From: Botrytis cinerea B05.10
Lineage: Eukaryota > Ascomycota > Leotiomycetes > Helotiales > Sclerotiniaceae
Direction of reading: 5' to 3'
DNA: 64,000 bases
Assembly (NCBI RefSeq): GCF_000143535.2
Contig: NC_037314.1
Coordinates: 124,001-188,000, forward strand
Positions 1 through 12,225 of the stretch are shown in pieces; position 1 is the first letter of the stretch; every line of letters begins with the position of its first letter. Below the pieces are notes generated by a model. The model searched no databases. It saw only the letters and a program-made list of their open reading frames with translations, and was not told the origin of the DNA. The translations under genes were made by a program, and so were the position numbers.

Positions 1-1989
1 GAACTGAGATGCAATGTCATTGTCCACGGTAGTATCGATAGCTGCAATAGTTGGCACACAGAGAAAATCGAATTTGTTGAGAAACAAGAGTGTGGCAGCC
101 TGGTCGCGTATTTTATGCAATTGATCATCTTCAAATGGATTGCGTGGAATGCGGAGAACAAAATTTCGATCTTCAGACGGTCCCGGAAATGTGAGCCCGA
201 TGACTCGATTATAGCTTCCACCTTCCATTCGCTCAACATTCGATGGAGAACCGAATCCGATGTTCTGACAAAGCTGGGTGACTTTCAACTTGTATGTTTC
301 AAACGGCTCCTGTGCATATTCATAAGTCGACGATGCACTTGATTGATTTGTCCGATTCGAGTTTCTTGAAGTCTGAGATGAGCATTTCTCAGCAACACTT
401 GTTTCATCTTCATCAGCATTCGAGCCATCTTCATTATCTTCATCATCCGTATCTGTATCTGTATCAAATCCGAAAGATTTATAATACTTATTCCAGTCCC
501 GAAGCAATTCCTGATACTTGTCGAAGTCTTCAACAGCGGTGATGCCACGAACAGCAAAATGTCCTAATCGTCGAATCCAAACTCCACGGCCATAAGTATC
601 CGCCATATAATTTGGATCAGCACATTGCATGATCTGTTCAAAGTAGCCCTTGAGAAGAAGTTCCTGTAAAGTGAGTGCTCGCGATGGTGTGATTTCTTTA
701 TCACACAGCCCTTGAAACCATCTAGATGAACGATTACCTTCATTGCACCAAATCCACACAGCAGGAGCTCTAGTCAAGACCAAGGGCACAGATTTAAGCA
801 TATCCCAGTCCAAAACACTTGTGACCTCCCATTTTCCCAATGTGTTCTTTTCGATCAAGATGTTACGAAATGCGATATCCCAGTGCCACATAACACAATC
901 AGTGTCACGTTTTGAAAACAACCCGGCTGTTTGCATTTGCTTCGCCATATTTGAAAGACCGTCCCATAAGTCATCGGTGTGAAACCATTCTCTATCCTCG
1001 TCATACTGCTTGCGTGTCTTAAAAGCGTGGGTTAAAAGTGATGCAAGAGATTGTTTCTCAAGGGTGGCCATGTTCGTTGATGTCCCGCAATCTTCAAATC
1101 TATAGCCAGTAATATCGATATCGGTAGGTGTGGTGATTGGACCGTTCGAAAGAGCGGGAAAGGAAGGGCCTGCAACAAACTGACCAGGACGATCGGTCTT
1201 TACGGCGTTCAGCTTCTTGATGATATCAGCAACCAAATCGATGACTTCGATCTTCTCATTCTCAGGCAAGTCATAGTAGACTTCTCCAGCATTTCTGCCC
1301 CTAAGCTTCTCTTGAAGAATATATGAGTTCTCAATGACATTTTCTCTAGTAGGATCGAAAGCCAGAACTTTGGGAACTGGCATTAATGGGGCAACATGGT
1401 GAAGAACAGCAGCCTGATCCCTGGGGCTTTCATCGGCAGGGAATGTTCGACAAATTCTAAGAACGTACTCTTCATCATTGATAGAATTCTTCGCGGGAAA
1501 TGAAAGAGAAATGACCCTATTATTGCTACCTCCACTCATACGCTTGACCTTTGAAGGCTCCCCAAGACCAAGATCATGACACAACTTAATGACTTTGGGT
1601 GTGTATGTCGCAAACGGTTCCTGGTCATCATACTCCCATGTGGAGCCGGAACCCTTTGAGACATGGGAACAATCAGATGAAGATGATTGCGAACCTGCGT
1701 TGGATTGTATACATTGCTGCAATCCTTCAAGAGTGCCTTCAGAAGGTTCAGGAATTTCCATGGTTTCATCTGAAGAGTCGGAGTCAACTATAGCTGGTGC
1801 TGACTGTGGAGTTTGAGGGAATTCATGATCAAAATTGGAGGAACCATTGACCATGGTGATATTGAGTGTTGATGCGTCGTCAGAAACCGAAGGTGGTGGG
1901 TTTTTTTGCATCGACTTTGAGACTTTGAATTGGATTTTAGATTTGATTTTGGATGCGACTTTGCGCAGAAGAGTCGATATGGAAAGCAT
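1..1989 (-). CDS. Tandem APH/choline-kinase-like phosphotransferase, partial (3' end outside window)
   Basis: The reading frame is open for 663 codons from an ATG at 1989 to base 1, so the C-terminus is missing. The N-terminal 120 residues are basic, then Ser-rich and low-complexity. A kinase-like fold of the aminoglycoside phosphotransferase (APH) superfamily follows. Its catalytic loop HWDIAFRN is at residues 369-376 (Asp371 presumed base, Asn376 metal ligand), and the metal-binding LDWD follows at 393-396. The N-lobe start (FATYTPKV, near residue 126) recurs as FETYKLKV near residue 563. After each comes a glycine-rich GGS.NRVI stretch and a VLRI strand. The protein is therefore two APH units joined by an acidic, Asp/Glu/Ser-rich linker, and the second unit is cut by the window edge. 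These proteins are abundant in Leotiomycetes and Eurotiomycetes, and their substrates are mostly unknown. No intron is needed. The substrate cannot be inferred. Confidence 0.8.
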   Translation of the reverse strand, partial: MLSISTLLRKVASKIKSKIQFKVSKSMQKNPPPSVSDDASTLNITMVNGSSNFDHEFPQTPQSAPAIVDSDSSDETMEIPEPSEGTLEGLQQCIQSNAGSQSSSSDCSHVSKGSGSTWEYDDQEPFATYTPKVIKLCHDLGLGEPSKVKRMSGGSNNRVISLSFPAKNSINDEEYVLRICRTFPADESPRDQAAVLHHVAPLMPVPKVLAFDPTRENVIENSYILQEKLRGRNAGEVYYDLPENEKIEVIDLVADIIKKLNAVKTDRPGQFVAGPSFPALSNGPITTPTDIDITGYRFEDCGTSTNMATLEKQSLASLLTHAFKTRKQYDEDREWFHTDDLWDGLSNMAKQMQTAGLFSKRDTDCVMWHWDIAFRNILIEKNTLGKWEVTSVLDWDMLKSVPLVLTRAPAVWIWCNEGNRSSRWFQGLCDKEITPSRALTLQELLLKGYFEQIMQCADPNYMADTYGRGVWIRRLGHFAVRGITAVEDFDKYQELLRDWNKYYKSFGFDTDTDTDDEDNEDGSNADEDETSVAEKCSSQTSRNSNRTNQSSASSTYEYAQEPFETYKLKVTQLCQNIGFGSPSNVERMEGGSYNRVIGLTFPGPSEDRNFVLRIPRNPFEDDQLHKIRDQAATLLFLNKFDFLCVPTIAAIDTTVDNDIASQF

Positions 1990-2394
1990 GTTAATGCAAA
2001 CAACTACCAGTGATCTGGCAGAGATCAAACAGTTTCTGAGTGTTGATGAAGAGAAGGTGTTTGTGGAAGATCCTGTTGTGTAGAAAATCTCGTGTGGGGG
2101 ATCTCGTTGTATTAAGTATCTCGTTTTGTTGGAGATCTTGTTGTGTGAAGATGTTGCTTGGAAGATGTTTACGAGAAAATAAGAAAGAAAGAAGGAGAGA
2201 TGTTGGGCGAGAGTTTGCTATTTAAGGGATCTGACGACGAGATGAATGTATTACAATTACCTTAGCGTCACACCGTAGTGAGCATTGCTGTATTTACCGT
2301 ATTTCAAATTTCCAAGTCATTAAGATTCGCTCGTTGGCGCATTCGCGCATTCACGCCGCCGTTGAGTGAATAACTATGTATACAGAGAAGTGTG

Positions 2395-2852
2395 TACATC
2401 GGACGAGAGGGTAAGAGGTTAACTTCGAGTGCCGTACCTTTCCAAATCAACGAAAAGAACATCATGCGCTGTATATGCGACGGTGTACGGCTTCCATTGA
2501 CATGTCAAACCTAAAATTATGTCTACGCATATCTCAGACGAAAGAGTAAGAGTTGAATTCAAGCACCGTCCTTTTCAAGAATCCAGTAGCAAAACATCAT
2601 ACGGCGCATTCACAACGGCGAATGTATGTACGGCTTTTGTTCATATGAAAAATCCCATGTTTTATTGCAAATCATCTCTGAATCGTGAATCGTTCTGGCT
2701 TGTACGGTAAATTTTACTTATAAATCCTTTTCGAATCATCAATAACTTGAGTCATACGGCGAATTCGAATTACAAATCGTTCTTGAACTAACTACACGGC
2801 TGTTTGAACTGTAAATCATCACTGAATTATGAATTAGACTTAAGCTGCACAG
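2395..2852. repeat. Decayed tandem repeat array
   Basis: Two longer related copies are visible, about 2395-2494 and 2528-2636. Both contain GACGARAG.GTAAGAG, then CC.TTTCAA, AACATCAT, and end in GTACGGCTT. They differ mostly by transitions. Downstream are four units of about 40-54 bp (roughly 2660-2707, 2708-2761, 2762-2801, 2802-2852). Each carries a variant of AAATC.T..CTGAAT and ends in ACGGY or a close variant. The units were read by eye, so their boundaries are approximate. The excess of G/A and C/T differences would suit repeat-induced point mutation, which is an inference. Confidence 0.5.
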
Positions 2853-4474
2853 CAAGTTTGGAATTCAATTCCTCAACTTCTCTTTAATCATTCATCATGC
2901 TGGTAGATCTCGGAATCATCGATGTTTTACATATCGGAAGTGCCATTCATCTTCAACCAATGAATCGCCGAGGCTTTGGAATCAAGCATTTCTAATGCTG
3001 GTTGGGCCAACGGCAGTGAGACTTTTAATAGCCATTCCTTTCCCCCTTGCTAACTATTGTAACTGTCAAAACTTGCGGCAGCTTTGCCTTTGGTACTTCT
3101 ACTCATCCCTATGTCAGTAAAACACGAAAGACGGGTCATCCTCTCAATGACACTTTTCAAAATATTAAACTGCACATCCTCTCTAATGTGCTTCTCTGTT
3201 TGCCGGTTTTAGCTGGTTTGCGGATGACTGGGTCTCAGTTTCTCGGCGCTGAAAGCCCACGAACTGTAGACGAAGAAAGAGACACGCCCGAATAGTAGAT
3301 TGGTGATTTTTTGTAATGGCGAGGACAGATCCCTTGAAATCATGCTGACATTAGCGCAAATGCATACCATTTTAGAATTCATTCAATGCCTATGGAATTT
3401 TGTAAATGATGTTTAAGCTAATGAAATAAGATATATTGGGCTTTTGAAGTTCTGAAATTCATCAATGGAAATTTGAAAGGTAGGCTATAAAAACGACTAT
3501 TTGGGTAGTATTGGTGTGCGAAGTTGGAAGTCGTTAAGTTTGATAGTAGGAGAAAGACTTTCAAGGATTCCATTGTTGAGACTTACACCTGAGTTTTGAA
3601 CAGTTACTTGAAACCACGGGGAAGGGTAGATTTTCAATCATTGCATTTCTAAATTGGAAGATGGTCCTCAAAACAGGCGCTGGGCTCACGCCCACAATAT
3701 TTGGCAGAAATAAACGGACTCCCAACAATACTATTGGTTCTCTTAATACACAACGTCAAATTTCAATATGAAAAAACAAGCGCTGCGTACGGAGGTGTAC
3801 TCATCATGAAAGGGATGGGATATATATAGTCTTTACCTTTGGATAGATGCAACTAAGAATCTAAGAGGAATTTGAGGTACAAATAAAAGGTAGAGTTTAA
3901 CCTCGTCTATCGACCTTCGGTCTATATATTTTGTATGCATAGGGGCCAATAGCCGATAATATTACTCAATTTGGTCAAAGGTTTGGAAAATTTATCATGC
4001 GTACGGATCGAACAACTGTCAATCATTGAAGAATCCAGCAGGAATCAAAATTCCAAAAACATGATTAAGAAAACAAAGCTCTTCAGAGTGTGGTCTGTTG
4101 GAAATGAATGATTTGAAAATTTACAAGTAACCACAACTCACGATAGTAAACGAAAAGTCGCATCTAATTTAGGCAGATCAGATTCAAGTTCTGCACACTT
4201 GCTCGAAGCCTATCTTCAAATTCTCTTTTGTGTTTGTAGTCTGATTACGTCGCATCTCCAGAAAAATCATCTAGTCTGCTCGCGCAAAGGAGAAAATAGC
4301 CGCAGCCCAAATGAGAATATATAAGCCTGTGGTGACAAAGTTAATATTCCGAACGAAAAGAAATTCAATCTAAATTCTCATAAAATTCTCTATCATATAC
4401 ATTATAATATTAATATAGCACTTTGTAAGCAATGAATATTATCTAAATTTTTTAGGACCCATTTATTATTAATC

Positions 4475-4499
4475 TTTTTTTTTTAAAAAAAAGGGGGGG
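4475..4499. repeat. T10-A8-G7 homopolymer junction
   Basis: Ten T, eight A and seven G follow each other directly inside the AT-rich island. No flanking gene explains it. It may be the edge of a decayed element, or a position where assembly is error-prone. Confidence 0.7.
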
Positions 4500-5599
4500 C
4501 GCCAAAAAGCCTTGGAGATTTCTAGATCTTCGAATATTAGTGTTATAGCAAAAGTGGACGAAAAGGTATGTACGTAAGGACTAGTAGGAGATCAAATAGG
4601 CGAATGAGAGCTAAGGAGGAGAAGAAGAGTAGCGAGCGTAGAAGCTAGATAGCAAGTGAAAGGCATTAACCGAAAGTTTAAAGGGGAGTGAAAGGTAGAA
4701 AGTTTACAGGAGAGTAAGGGATGAGTCATTCACATCACTTCTGGTTTATTCTTCAATCAGAAGCTTTACTACTGCACCACACAGCACGGAATATATTATA
4801 TGAATAGTATAAACTGATTTTGATACAAGTAACCCTTTTTACTTGCAAATAATTGTCTCGAACTAAAACTTAAAATTAGCTTTCCAAATTCAAAAAATTC
4901 ACTAAGACCCTGTTGATTAGAATAAGCTTCGTAAGGTACAAAAATTTATTAGATTAATTATATTAATATAATAAAAACTCTTTTTCAACATAGAATTATG
5001 ATATCAAAGATTCTACTGTACTGACGAAGTGGATGCTTCGTCAACCACAGATTCTGCTACCACAGGGCAGGGCCTTATAACATTGTCTGAAATTCCAAGT
5101 TGTATAAAAGCCAAATCTCCTTTCAAAATCCAAGGAAACTTGGATAAAATTAATCTTTTCCGTGCTCTAGGTTCAACTTAACAATTGGAGCGTCCGTCAG
5201 GTCATTTGATGTTTAGAGTTTCATTTCATCGTGAGCCCCTCCAGCTCAAGATCTAGCGATAGAGCCCCATCTACTTTTTTGGCTGTCTCATTGGTCTATT
5301 TTAAAATAACAAAAAAGATTTTAGCTGCTGCATCTCAAAATCAATCGAAGTGGCAGAATGAATGTTATCTGACGAAAATGGACGGCGGTGAGACAATCAT
5401 GCACCTGTCTATCTGCGTGTATTACTGGATCTGATGGCCAAGAGCAAGGGGGGCTGATCTGTCGCACTCAATTGGTGAATTACATCTTATTTGTTGGTCG
5501 CTCCGGTGAAACTTCTAAGAACGTAAGAGAACTGAATAATAGTATCAAAACCCCTCATCTCCAGCTTTTACGAACTCTATTCTTTACACATCTAACCAA

Positions 5600-7000
5600 A
5601 TGCCTATAAAATCTAAAGTGTTTTCTCTTACATCGGTCTCTCACGACTTCATGATACTGCCATCTTCTTGCCTTATAGTTCCACTCAGGAGCGCGAGTCT
5701 AAGAAAGATAACTTTTGTTTTCTGTCAGAACTCATGTACACCAAATCTATTTCCCACAAATCAACAACGGTCATTTAAATCGCATACCTATGGGGTATAC
5801 AAAGCAGTCTATGACCAACGAAAGTTCATACCGGAAAGGAAGGATCCTGAGGAGGAGGAACACTCCTACAAGAAACTCGTCGAAGCATTGGCCAACAGGC
5901 CAATGACTGATTCTCCAATTTCGGATTTTATTTCCAGATTTCGAATTGTTAGGCGCTTTTACAAATATTGGACCGCTGGTCGAAAACCAACCGGAAAGAC
6001 ACACTTCCTTGGACGTGAGTTCCTGGGACCCCATACACCAGAAGTTAAGAGAGCTCGGGAAGTAGTTGAAAGGCTGTTTCTTGTGCTTCCAGATGGTCAT
6101 ATATTTCGGCGCGTGGAAGTTGTCAAGAATCCCGGTTTGTCTCTCTCTAGTCTCGAAATATTGGCACGCACCTGACGTAATTGTCCTAGGAGGTACTAAC
6201 GCCTCGGCTACCTGGGATGGGGTGATCGTCATAGATCAAGGGATCTTTCATTTCGCCTACAGTGATAACCTTCTAGCCTACCTCATAGGTCATGAAATGG
6301 CTCATCATTTGCTGCGGCATAATGATAAAATGAGTCCCGGATCGGAAGCTTACAACAAGATCATAGCTCTCCGCGCTTTCTTCACTGACCTGTCGTCACA
6401 CCAACCGTCCGTCCTTAATCATATGATGAACACACAGATTCTCAAAAATCGGAAAATGAGTAGAGATCATGAGTTTGAAGCCGACGAGGAAGGTATGATG
6501 ATCATGTGGAGAGCTGGCTATAATCCAAAAGCTTGCATGGAATTTGAAAGAAAACGCGTAGAAAGGGATAAGCAACTCAAAAGATTAAACAAAAACTCCG
6601 ATAATGAGGACAATCCTGCATTGTGGAGACATCCATCCGTAAGATGCCCTTATGTGATAGCTAAATCATGTCACCCCATCATCTAATAATATGAGTACAT
6701 GTATAGCACGACCAAAGATTAGAACGTTTGATACGCTGCCATGCCGGAAGAGAGGGCGAGGTCGATGGATGGTGGAAAGAAAATCAACTAGCAGTGTACG
6801 ATCGAAAGCAACGTCAAGATGCAGAGAAACAAGCGAGAGAGAAACTGCAGAAACAAAAGGTGACATATCAATGGAAAGCACCGGCCAATGTAACTCGCGA
6901 TACCGTCTCCTTGGGAAATTCCAACCGAATCAGCAACGGGAAAAAGGAGACAAGACCAAGCACGCAATTGAAAGGATCCAAAAATAAGCTGAAGAATTGA
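5600..7000 (+). CDS. OMA1-like mitochondrial M48 metallopeptidase
   Basis: Three exons (5600-6134, 6190-6638, 6707-7000) give 425 residues. Both introns (55 and 68 bp) keep frame and restore M48 consensus. The first join gives VVKNPGGTNA and has a CTGAC branch site; the second gives HPSHDQRLERL. The zinc site is HEMAHH (HExxH). The third-ligand motif EFEADEEG lies about 60 residues downstream, followed by the family's HPS/R..L tail. The N-terminus is basic and hydrophobic with no acidic residues early on, which suits a mitochondrial presequence. Met18 at 5651 (MILPSSC) is an equally good start. OMA1-type enzymes are zinc endopeptidases of mitochondrial inner-membrane quality control. The central helix is followed by a charged C-terminus rich in Lys, Arg and Gln. 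It borders a repeat-rich island and may be a lineage-specific paralogue rather than Oma1 itself. Confidence 0.82.
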
Positions 7001-8192
7001 GTGTGGCTTCGAAACACCCAGCATCGAGAAACAGCAAGTATACTTTCGACATTGAATCCACTTAACCTTTTGACCAATATGTTTACTCCGTTTCCGACTA
7101 GCCTTGTCGTTTGCTCTTTCGCATAGTGAGAACTACTTCCATCTCACCTTGCGCTGGAAGTAATAATCTGCACTTCAATTCAAGTCGCCTTAGCGCCGTG
7201 ATAATTTGAATGTTCATGGCGATTTGTGTCGTCTATTACAAGCCATCACTCGCACCAGAAGCATCGAACCAAGCGAAATTTTTATTTTTCAAAAACTCTC
7301 ATTATCGATTGCATCCTTATTCCTCTGTCAAAAATTAACATCATTATCATCGAATATTTAATCCGAATTTCCATCACCCCAGCCACGAATGCCGCTTCAT
7401 GAAAACAATCATCAGAACCACTTCAACATATCCTTCCACTCTGGCTTAAATTCTCACAACAATCTGGCCACCAACAACCTCGGGTCAAGCCTTCTCAAAG
7501 CTCACAGACTCCAGATTAAGATAAATATTAAATGTTGAGTCTGGAGTCTGCAGACCAGTTAAGTTTGAGAATTTTCCCTGTCTACTAGCGCGATTAGTGT
7601 CTAATTCTCGATTTTATCATTATATCATCGGTCAACATGGAGATCAAGTTGGAATCTGATATTGTGACAATAGAATATGGCTAGCGATTGAGCCGAACGT
7701 TTGAAGAGGGCTTTATCTAGTGTCGCTCTTGGCATTGGCATTGGCAATGGTTGGCATACCTCTAGGCAGATTCTTGGGTAATCTGGATCTAGGCTAGTAC
7801 TATGGGTACAAGTAGTAGACTAGTCTTTTACATTCGTGAGAATCAATATCTAAGACATAATACATTTTTCAAACGCAATAGCTGAAAAATGCACAAGTAT
7901 ATTGTCATATCAGCATTGAAGGATAAAATGAAGCGCGCTGATTTGTTTTTACATTGAGGTATACTGACTCGTCTAATGGCGAGTCCTCTAATAGCTATCT
8001 CAAGTTTTCTCCCGCTCCCGCTCCAATTCCAATGCTTGTCTAGATATTACACGCTGATTTTCAACTCCTAACTCCCAAAACAAGATAAAAATGAAAAATA
8101 GACTTCTAAGTAATACAAACTGAATTTCTAGCATCCAGTGGCATCCATCCCTCAATTCTAATTATGCTCTTACTTCTTCCATCACCTCACTT
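7001..8192. other. Intergenic, convergent 3' ends
   Basis: About 1.2 kb lies between the ends of the M48 gene and the glutaminase gene. I see no conserved frame or RNA gene. There is a short GGCATT-type repetition near 7730-7760 and otherwise unremarkable AT-rich sequence. Confidence 0.5.
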
Positions 8193-10601
8193 CTACACTC
8201 CAAATCCCAATTTCTTCAAAGCCAATCCTGCATAATGCCCACCCACAACCGGCCTTGCGATAAAATGAGCATCAAAGTCCGCCAATTCCGCTGTCTTTGT
8301 ATCATAGAAGTCCGTCAACGCTACTCCCGATTCACTCATTCCCACAAACTTTGCAACATTCCCTATCATTTCTATCTTCGTCTGCTCCGATGCAATAGAT
8401 GCACACCAAATGTTCCAATCACTTTTCGTCCATTCATGTCTCGAGTCTAGTGGAACACCGTAGGTGTTCATTACTGATGGGTAGAAGGCGGATTGCATGT
8501 CGTAAATAGATTGAGGAATAAGGTTCAAAGAGAGGAGTTTATCTGGGAAGAGATTATAGAGGAGAGAATAGGATGAAGGATTCGCGTAGTTGAGTGATGT
8601 ATGGGCAAGCATTGGTGAAGAATCGGAAGAGCTCGTAGTATTTGCAACTGCGAGATGTATCCACTGTTCCACATATTCCTGAGCAATGGAGCTGTAATTT
8701 GCCGAAACATCAGAATGAGAGGTCAAAGAAGCAATTTCGGCCATCGCTTTAATCCCAATGATACCCTTTAACGCCAGATTTGTCTGATTAACCAATTTAC
8801 CGGCAAAATCATCTGTGCTCAGTTGATTCGCGGGAATCAGCGCAGAAGCAACCAGGTATTGAGTCCATTGATCCAAAATTTCATAATGATCGTTCAAAAA
8901 TTCTGTATCATTGGAAGCGCGGAAGTAAGAAAGGGACATGATAAGCATGTTTCCGCACTCCTCCAATGGCATTTCCTCATCATCTCCGGCGGAATGACCA
9001 GTAGCATTAGGGTAGGCAGAACCGAGATCGTGCATACTGTAGGTGTTGGGATAGCGACCTGTTTCTTGGTTTTCAAACAGAGGCTTGAGGGCTAGTTTGA
9101 GAAGAAGTGGGTTGGTATAGAGAAGGATAGGGTGCATTGGAAACAGCACGTCGACAGTTTGGACGTTGCCGTCGGAGGATATCTCTTTGACGAAGAGGTA
9201 TGGGTTTGAGGAATTACCTACGAGTTGAGTTGCGGCGAATGCTTGTCGTGCGGATAGGGAGGTGATAGTCAAGTAATCTTGGCCACCAAAATCAAGGGAG
9301 TCTTGACGAATCATTTTGTCGAAAGCATTGGAGCAGCTGTAGGATGTGTCCCATTCGTTGTAGAAAAATGACAACGCATCGGTGTCAGTAGCAAAATATG
9401 ATGTCCATAAGGATGGCAATGTAGTATTACCACCGCTTCCATCAAACTGAATTGCATCTTTCTGGGCCAATCCCAACACAAATACTACCTCCTGAACCGT
9501 CGTGAACAGCGATCCAAAATTCTTAGCAAAACCAAACGTCGGAAACTCATCATTTATTGCTCGAAAATTCCAGTCTTTAGTATTTGGAAGCTTTCCATTG
9601 TTTTGAAAAGCAGCCCGAACAAATTTGTCTGCCCCAGATTGATATGTGATATTGGTATTATCTTGAGTGGCCCAATACCAATATCCCCATTCGGCTTGCT
9701 CGTTGATTTCAGTAAATGCTAGTTGCTCTTGTCGATAGACTCTATGATATGCAACTTTATCATCTGTCACTCCATAATCCCATTGCGCCGTAGTAGTTCG
9801 ATCACCAGAAATCCATTCTAAGTGTGTTAGTCAATGGTACAGTACAATGAGTATATCCAGTAGTTCGGATAGCATTCTAACAGTGAACAATTTACAATTG
9901 TTCAAATGTTTTGGAAGTATGATCCCAACAGATATTCCGTTTTCTACTCCGAGCCTTGGATACCCTTTATAGGTCAGAATGGATTACTTACCAGCCGAAA
10001 TATCTGCATAAACCGACACATCATGAGTGTTCCCATCCGTAGACACCACATCCACATGTAAATATGCCATAGTCAAAGATTGTTGTTTCAAATCTTGCGG
10101 GTTAAGAGGTGATAAAAACGTAGCCGTCAAATTAATTTTTCCCCCTACATCAAAAGTAAAAATACTCTTTGTAGAGGTATATTCAAAAGACGACTGCTTG
10201 GCAGATTTTAGTAGAGTAGTGTTGTCAGCTGCGAAAGGATACCCCATCCAAGTCAATGATTCACCATCTACCATTACAATTCCTGTCATTCCCGTGATTT
10301 GGTTGCTAGAATCTCTATATTAGCCTAACTGACTGAGCAATAATAGCCAGTCGAAGAATGATTGTTATATCGACAGATGGGCGACAACTTACTGCCAGAA
10401 GGTACTCCATCGCAAAGCAAGACTATTGCCATTTTTATAATCACGAGCGTTAGTTCCAAAGTTTTGCCAACTATTCAGATAAGGCGATTTGACCATCAAA
10501 GGAACAGCAGGCGGCCTCTCAGGCGTAAATGTCCCTTGAGCATAACTTTGTGTGATGACTGTCGAGAGAACTCCTAGAAGAATGAAATGAATAGAAACCA
10601 T
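8193..10601 (-). CDS. gtaA: Secreted fungal glutaminase (GtaA type)
   Basis: Three exons (10601-10393, 10314-9992, 9817-8193; introns 78 and 174 bp, donors GTAAGT) join in frame to 718 residues, the usual length of fungal GtaA glutaminases. A signal peptide (MVSIHFILLG..., cleavage expected after SYAQ near residue 22) is followed by PPAVPLMVKSPYLNSW, the hallmark N-terminus of this family. The joins give FWQDSSNQITGMTG and ISAEWISGDRTTTAQWDYG, both matching family consensus. The C-terminal two thirds have alpha-toroid-like helices (AMAEIA, SRHEWTKSDW) as in DUF4965/DUF1793 proteins. These enzymes hydrolyse extracellular L-glutamine to glutamate and ammonium. Met at 10601 was chosen over the upstream in-frame Met because it places the signal peptide at the N-terminus. 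Proteins of this family are sometimes annotated only by DUF names, so activity is inferred. Confidence 0.9.
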
Positions 10602-12225
10602 GATTATGGTAACATTAACAAAAGAATTATGATACAAGTAAACGCTGGTAATGTATACTGATTGAAAGAAGGAGGTAAAGGCCCAGAAAATAACAAATGC
10701 TTGAATTGGTGAGTTATAAATGAATGATGTATTGGGGATTTCTTCCAATTATCTAGCTACTGATAATCGTGAGCGATCCGCGAAATTAGCAACAAAATAC
10801 CGATTCTCAGAAGATAGAAGCAAGAAAGAACGAATGACCCAACAAAAAGTCCACTAGAGTTAAAGAGTCAAGAGAAAGAAGGAATGGTAATATAATGAAT
10901 GTAATGACACACTTCTATGCATCTAGTTGTAAAGGAAAGTAAAACAACGACCGGTTGGAATTTTGCACTTATAATTTATCTGCCTTGGCAAACAAGGTCG
11001 TTGTACTTATGGACAATTTCCTGAAATATACAGGAACTAAGTGGTCTCCCATGTCCCACCAAGAAGAAGGGTCCGGCTCGCGAAGGAAACCGAATAGGCA
11101 TACAAGCTGGCCTTAGTGTGGAGTATGAATGGGTATATGCTTCATTGCCTTCTCGAGAAGCGGCTATCTTGAGCATACCGGCCCAGATGCCTGGAGTATG
11201 TGAAATCAAACCCATGAATATAAAGGGGCCGTGTAGATTGAAGCGCTGTGCCAGGCTGGCACGGGCGGAGGAAGATCTTCTAGATCTGCGCTTGAGCTGA
11301 GACTAATGATGTCAAGAAGTGGATGAAATGAACATCATGGCCATGACATAATGAGCTGCTGGTGATTAGCATTCTCTATTGAAAAAAAGAAACGAAGCCA
11401 GTCTTGGATCTGAGAACGGGGACAAATATCTCATAGAAGCGGTCAATTCAATCAGGTATTCGTAGAACACTAAACAAGCACATTCGAAGGAAGAAATATT
11501 GGCGGCAATGATGGTCAAGCACATCAGAAATTCGCTAATCTTGTAAAAAGGATCTGGTGGGTCAAAAATTTGGAAATTATCACCCCAATTTCTCGCTTCT
11601 AATTGGCTAGTATGGTAGGTAGGCTGACCCCCCACCTTCAGTCTATTTTGATGCAAAACACAGCCATCGAAATGCCTTACTGTATCTTGTACAGCCTCGA
11701 GACAGCTTGCAAATATGAATGTGGTGCCAATATCCAAAAGCATGAGAATTTCTAAGGGTTGCTTCTGTTTCTGAAATTCTATTCAAATCTTTCTCCTTGA
11801 GCATGAAATACAATACTTATTAGCCTTATGGGACTCAAAAGAACATATGTATGGGAATAATTTTCTTCCAATTCACGCACAAGGTGTACATGGGAAATCA
11901 ATGTTACTATTGCGGAACACAACTCATGAATATAAAAGACAATAACTCTTGAACTTCGAATGAACAAATAGGGTTGGCCTTTTCATTCATCTAATCTCAA
12001 AATTCAAGGTCATTCCTTTTGAGAATGCCCAGTCCTTCTCCATTAACCTTATGTGTAGCCCTGTAGCCTTCATAACCATCTCTTTTGAGCCTTCTGAGGT
12101 TGCTCCTATTATACCGTTGAAAGGACTTAAGGATAACAACACAAGTATATCGTTGATGTTATAAACATTTGGTCATGTTGTATTTTGTACTGGAGAAGTG
12201 CAATCTCCTTCCGTACGATAAATAA
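10602..12225. other. Intergenic, upstream of glutaminase
   Basis: About 1.6 kb contains the glutaminase promoter and the 3' flank of the alpha/beta hydrolase gene. Open frames of up to 125 codons on the minus strand (for example 11366-11743) have no domain, no convincing splice partners and a Cys/Phe-rich chance-like composition. No RNA gene is recognised. Confidence 0.45.

Larger units (their letters stand above)
1990..5599. other. AT-rich intergenic region without a supported gene
   Basis: The gap lies between the start of the APH-like gene and the M48 peptidase. The first part holds a decayed tandem repeat (annotated separately). From about 4300 to 5200 the sequence becomes strongly AT-rich, with runs of TATA and ATTAATATAA, and includes a T10-A8-G7 homopolymer junction. 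Only short open frames (up to about 80 codons) occur. None has a recognisable domain or plausible exon partner. The base composition and degeneracy fit an old repeat-derived island, but I could not identify an element family. Confidence 0.5.
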
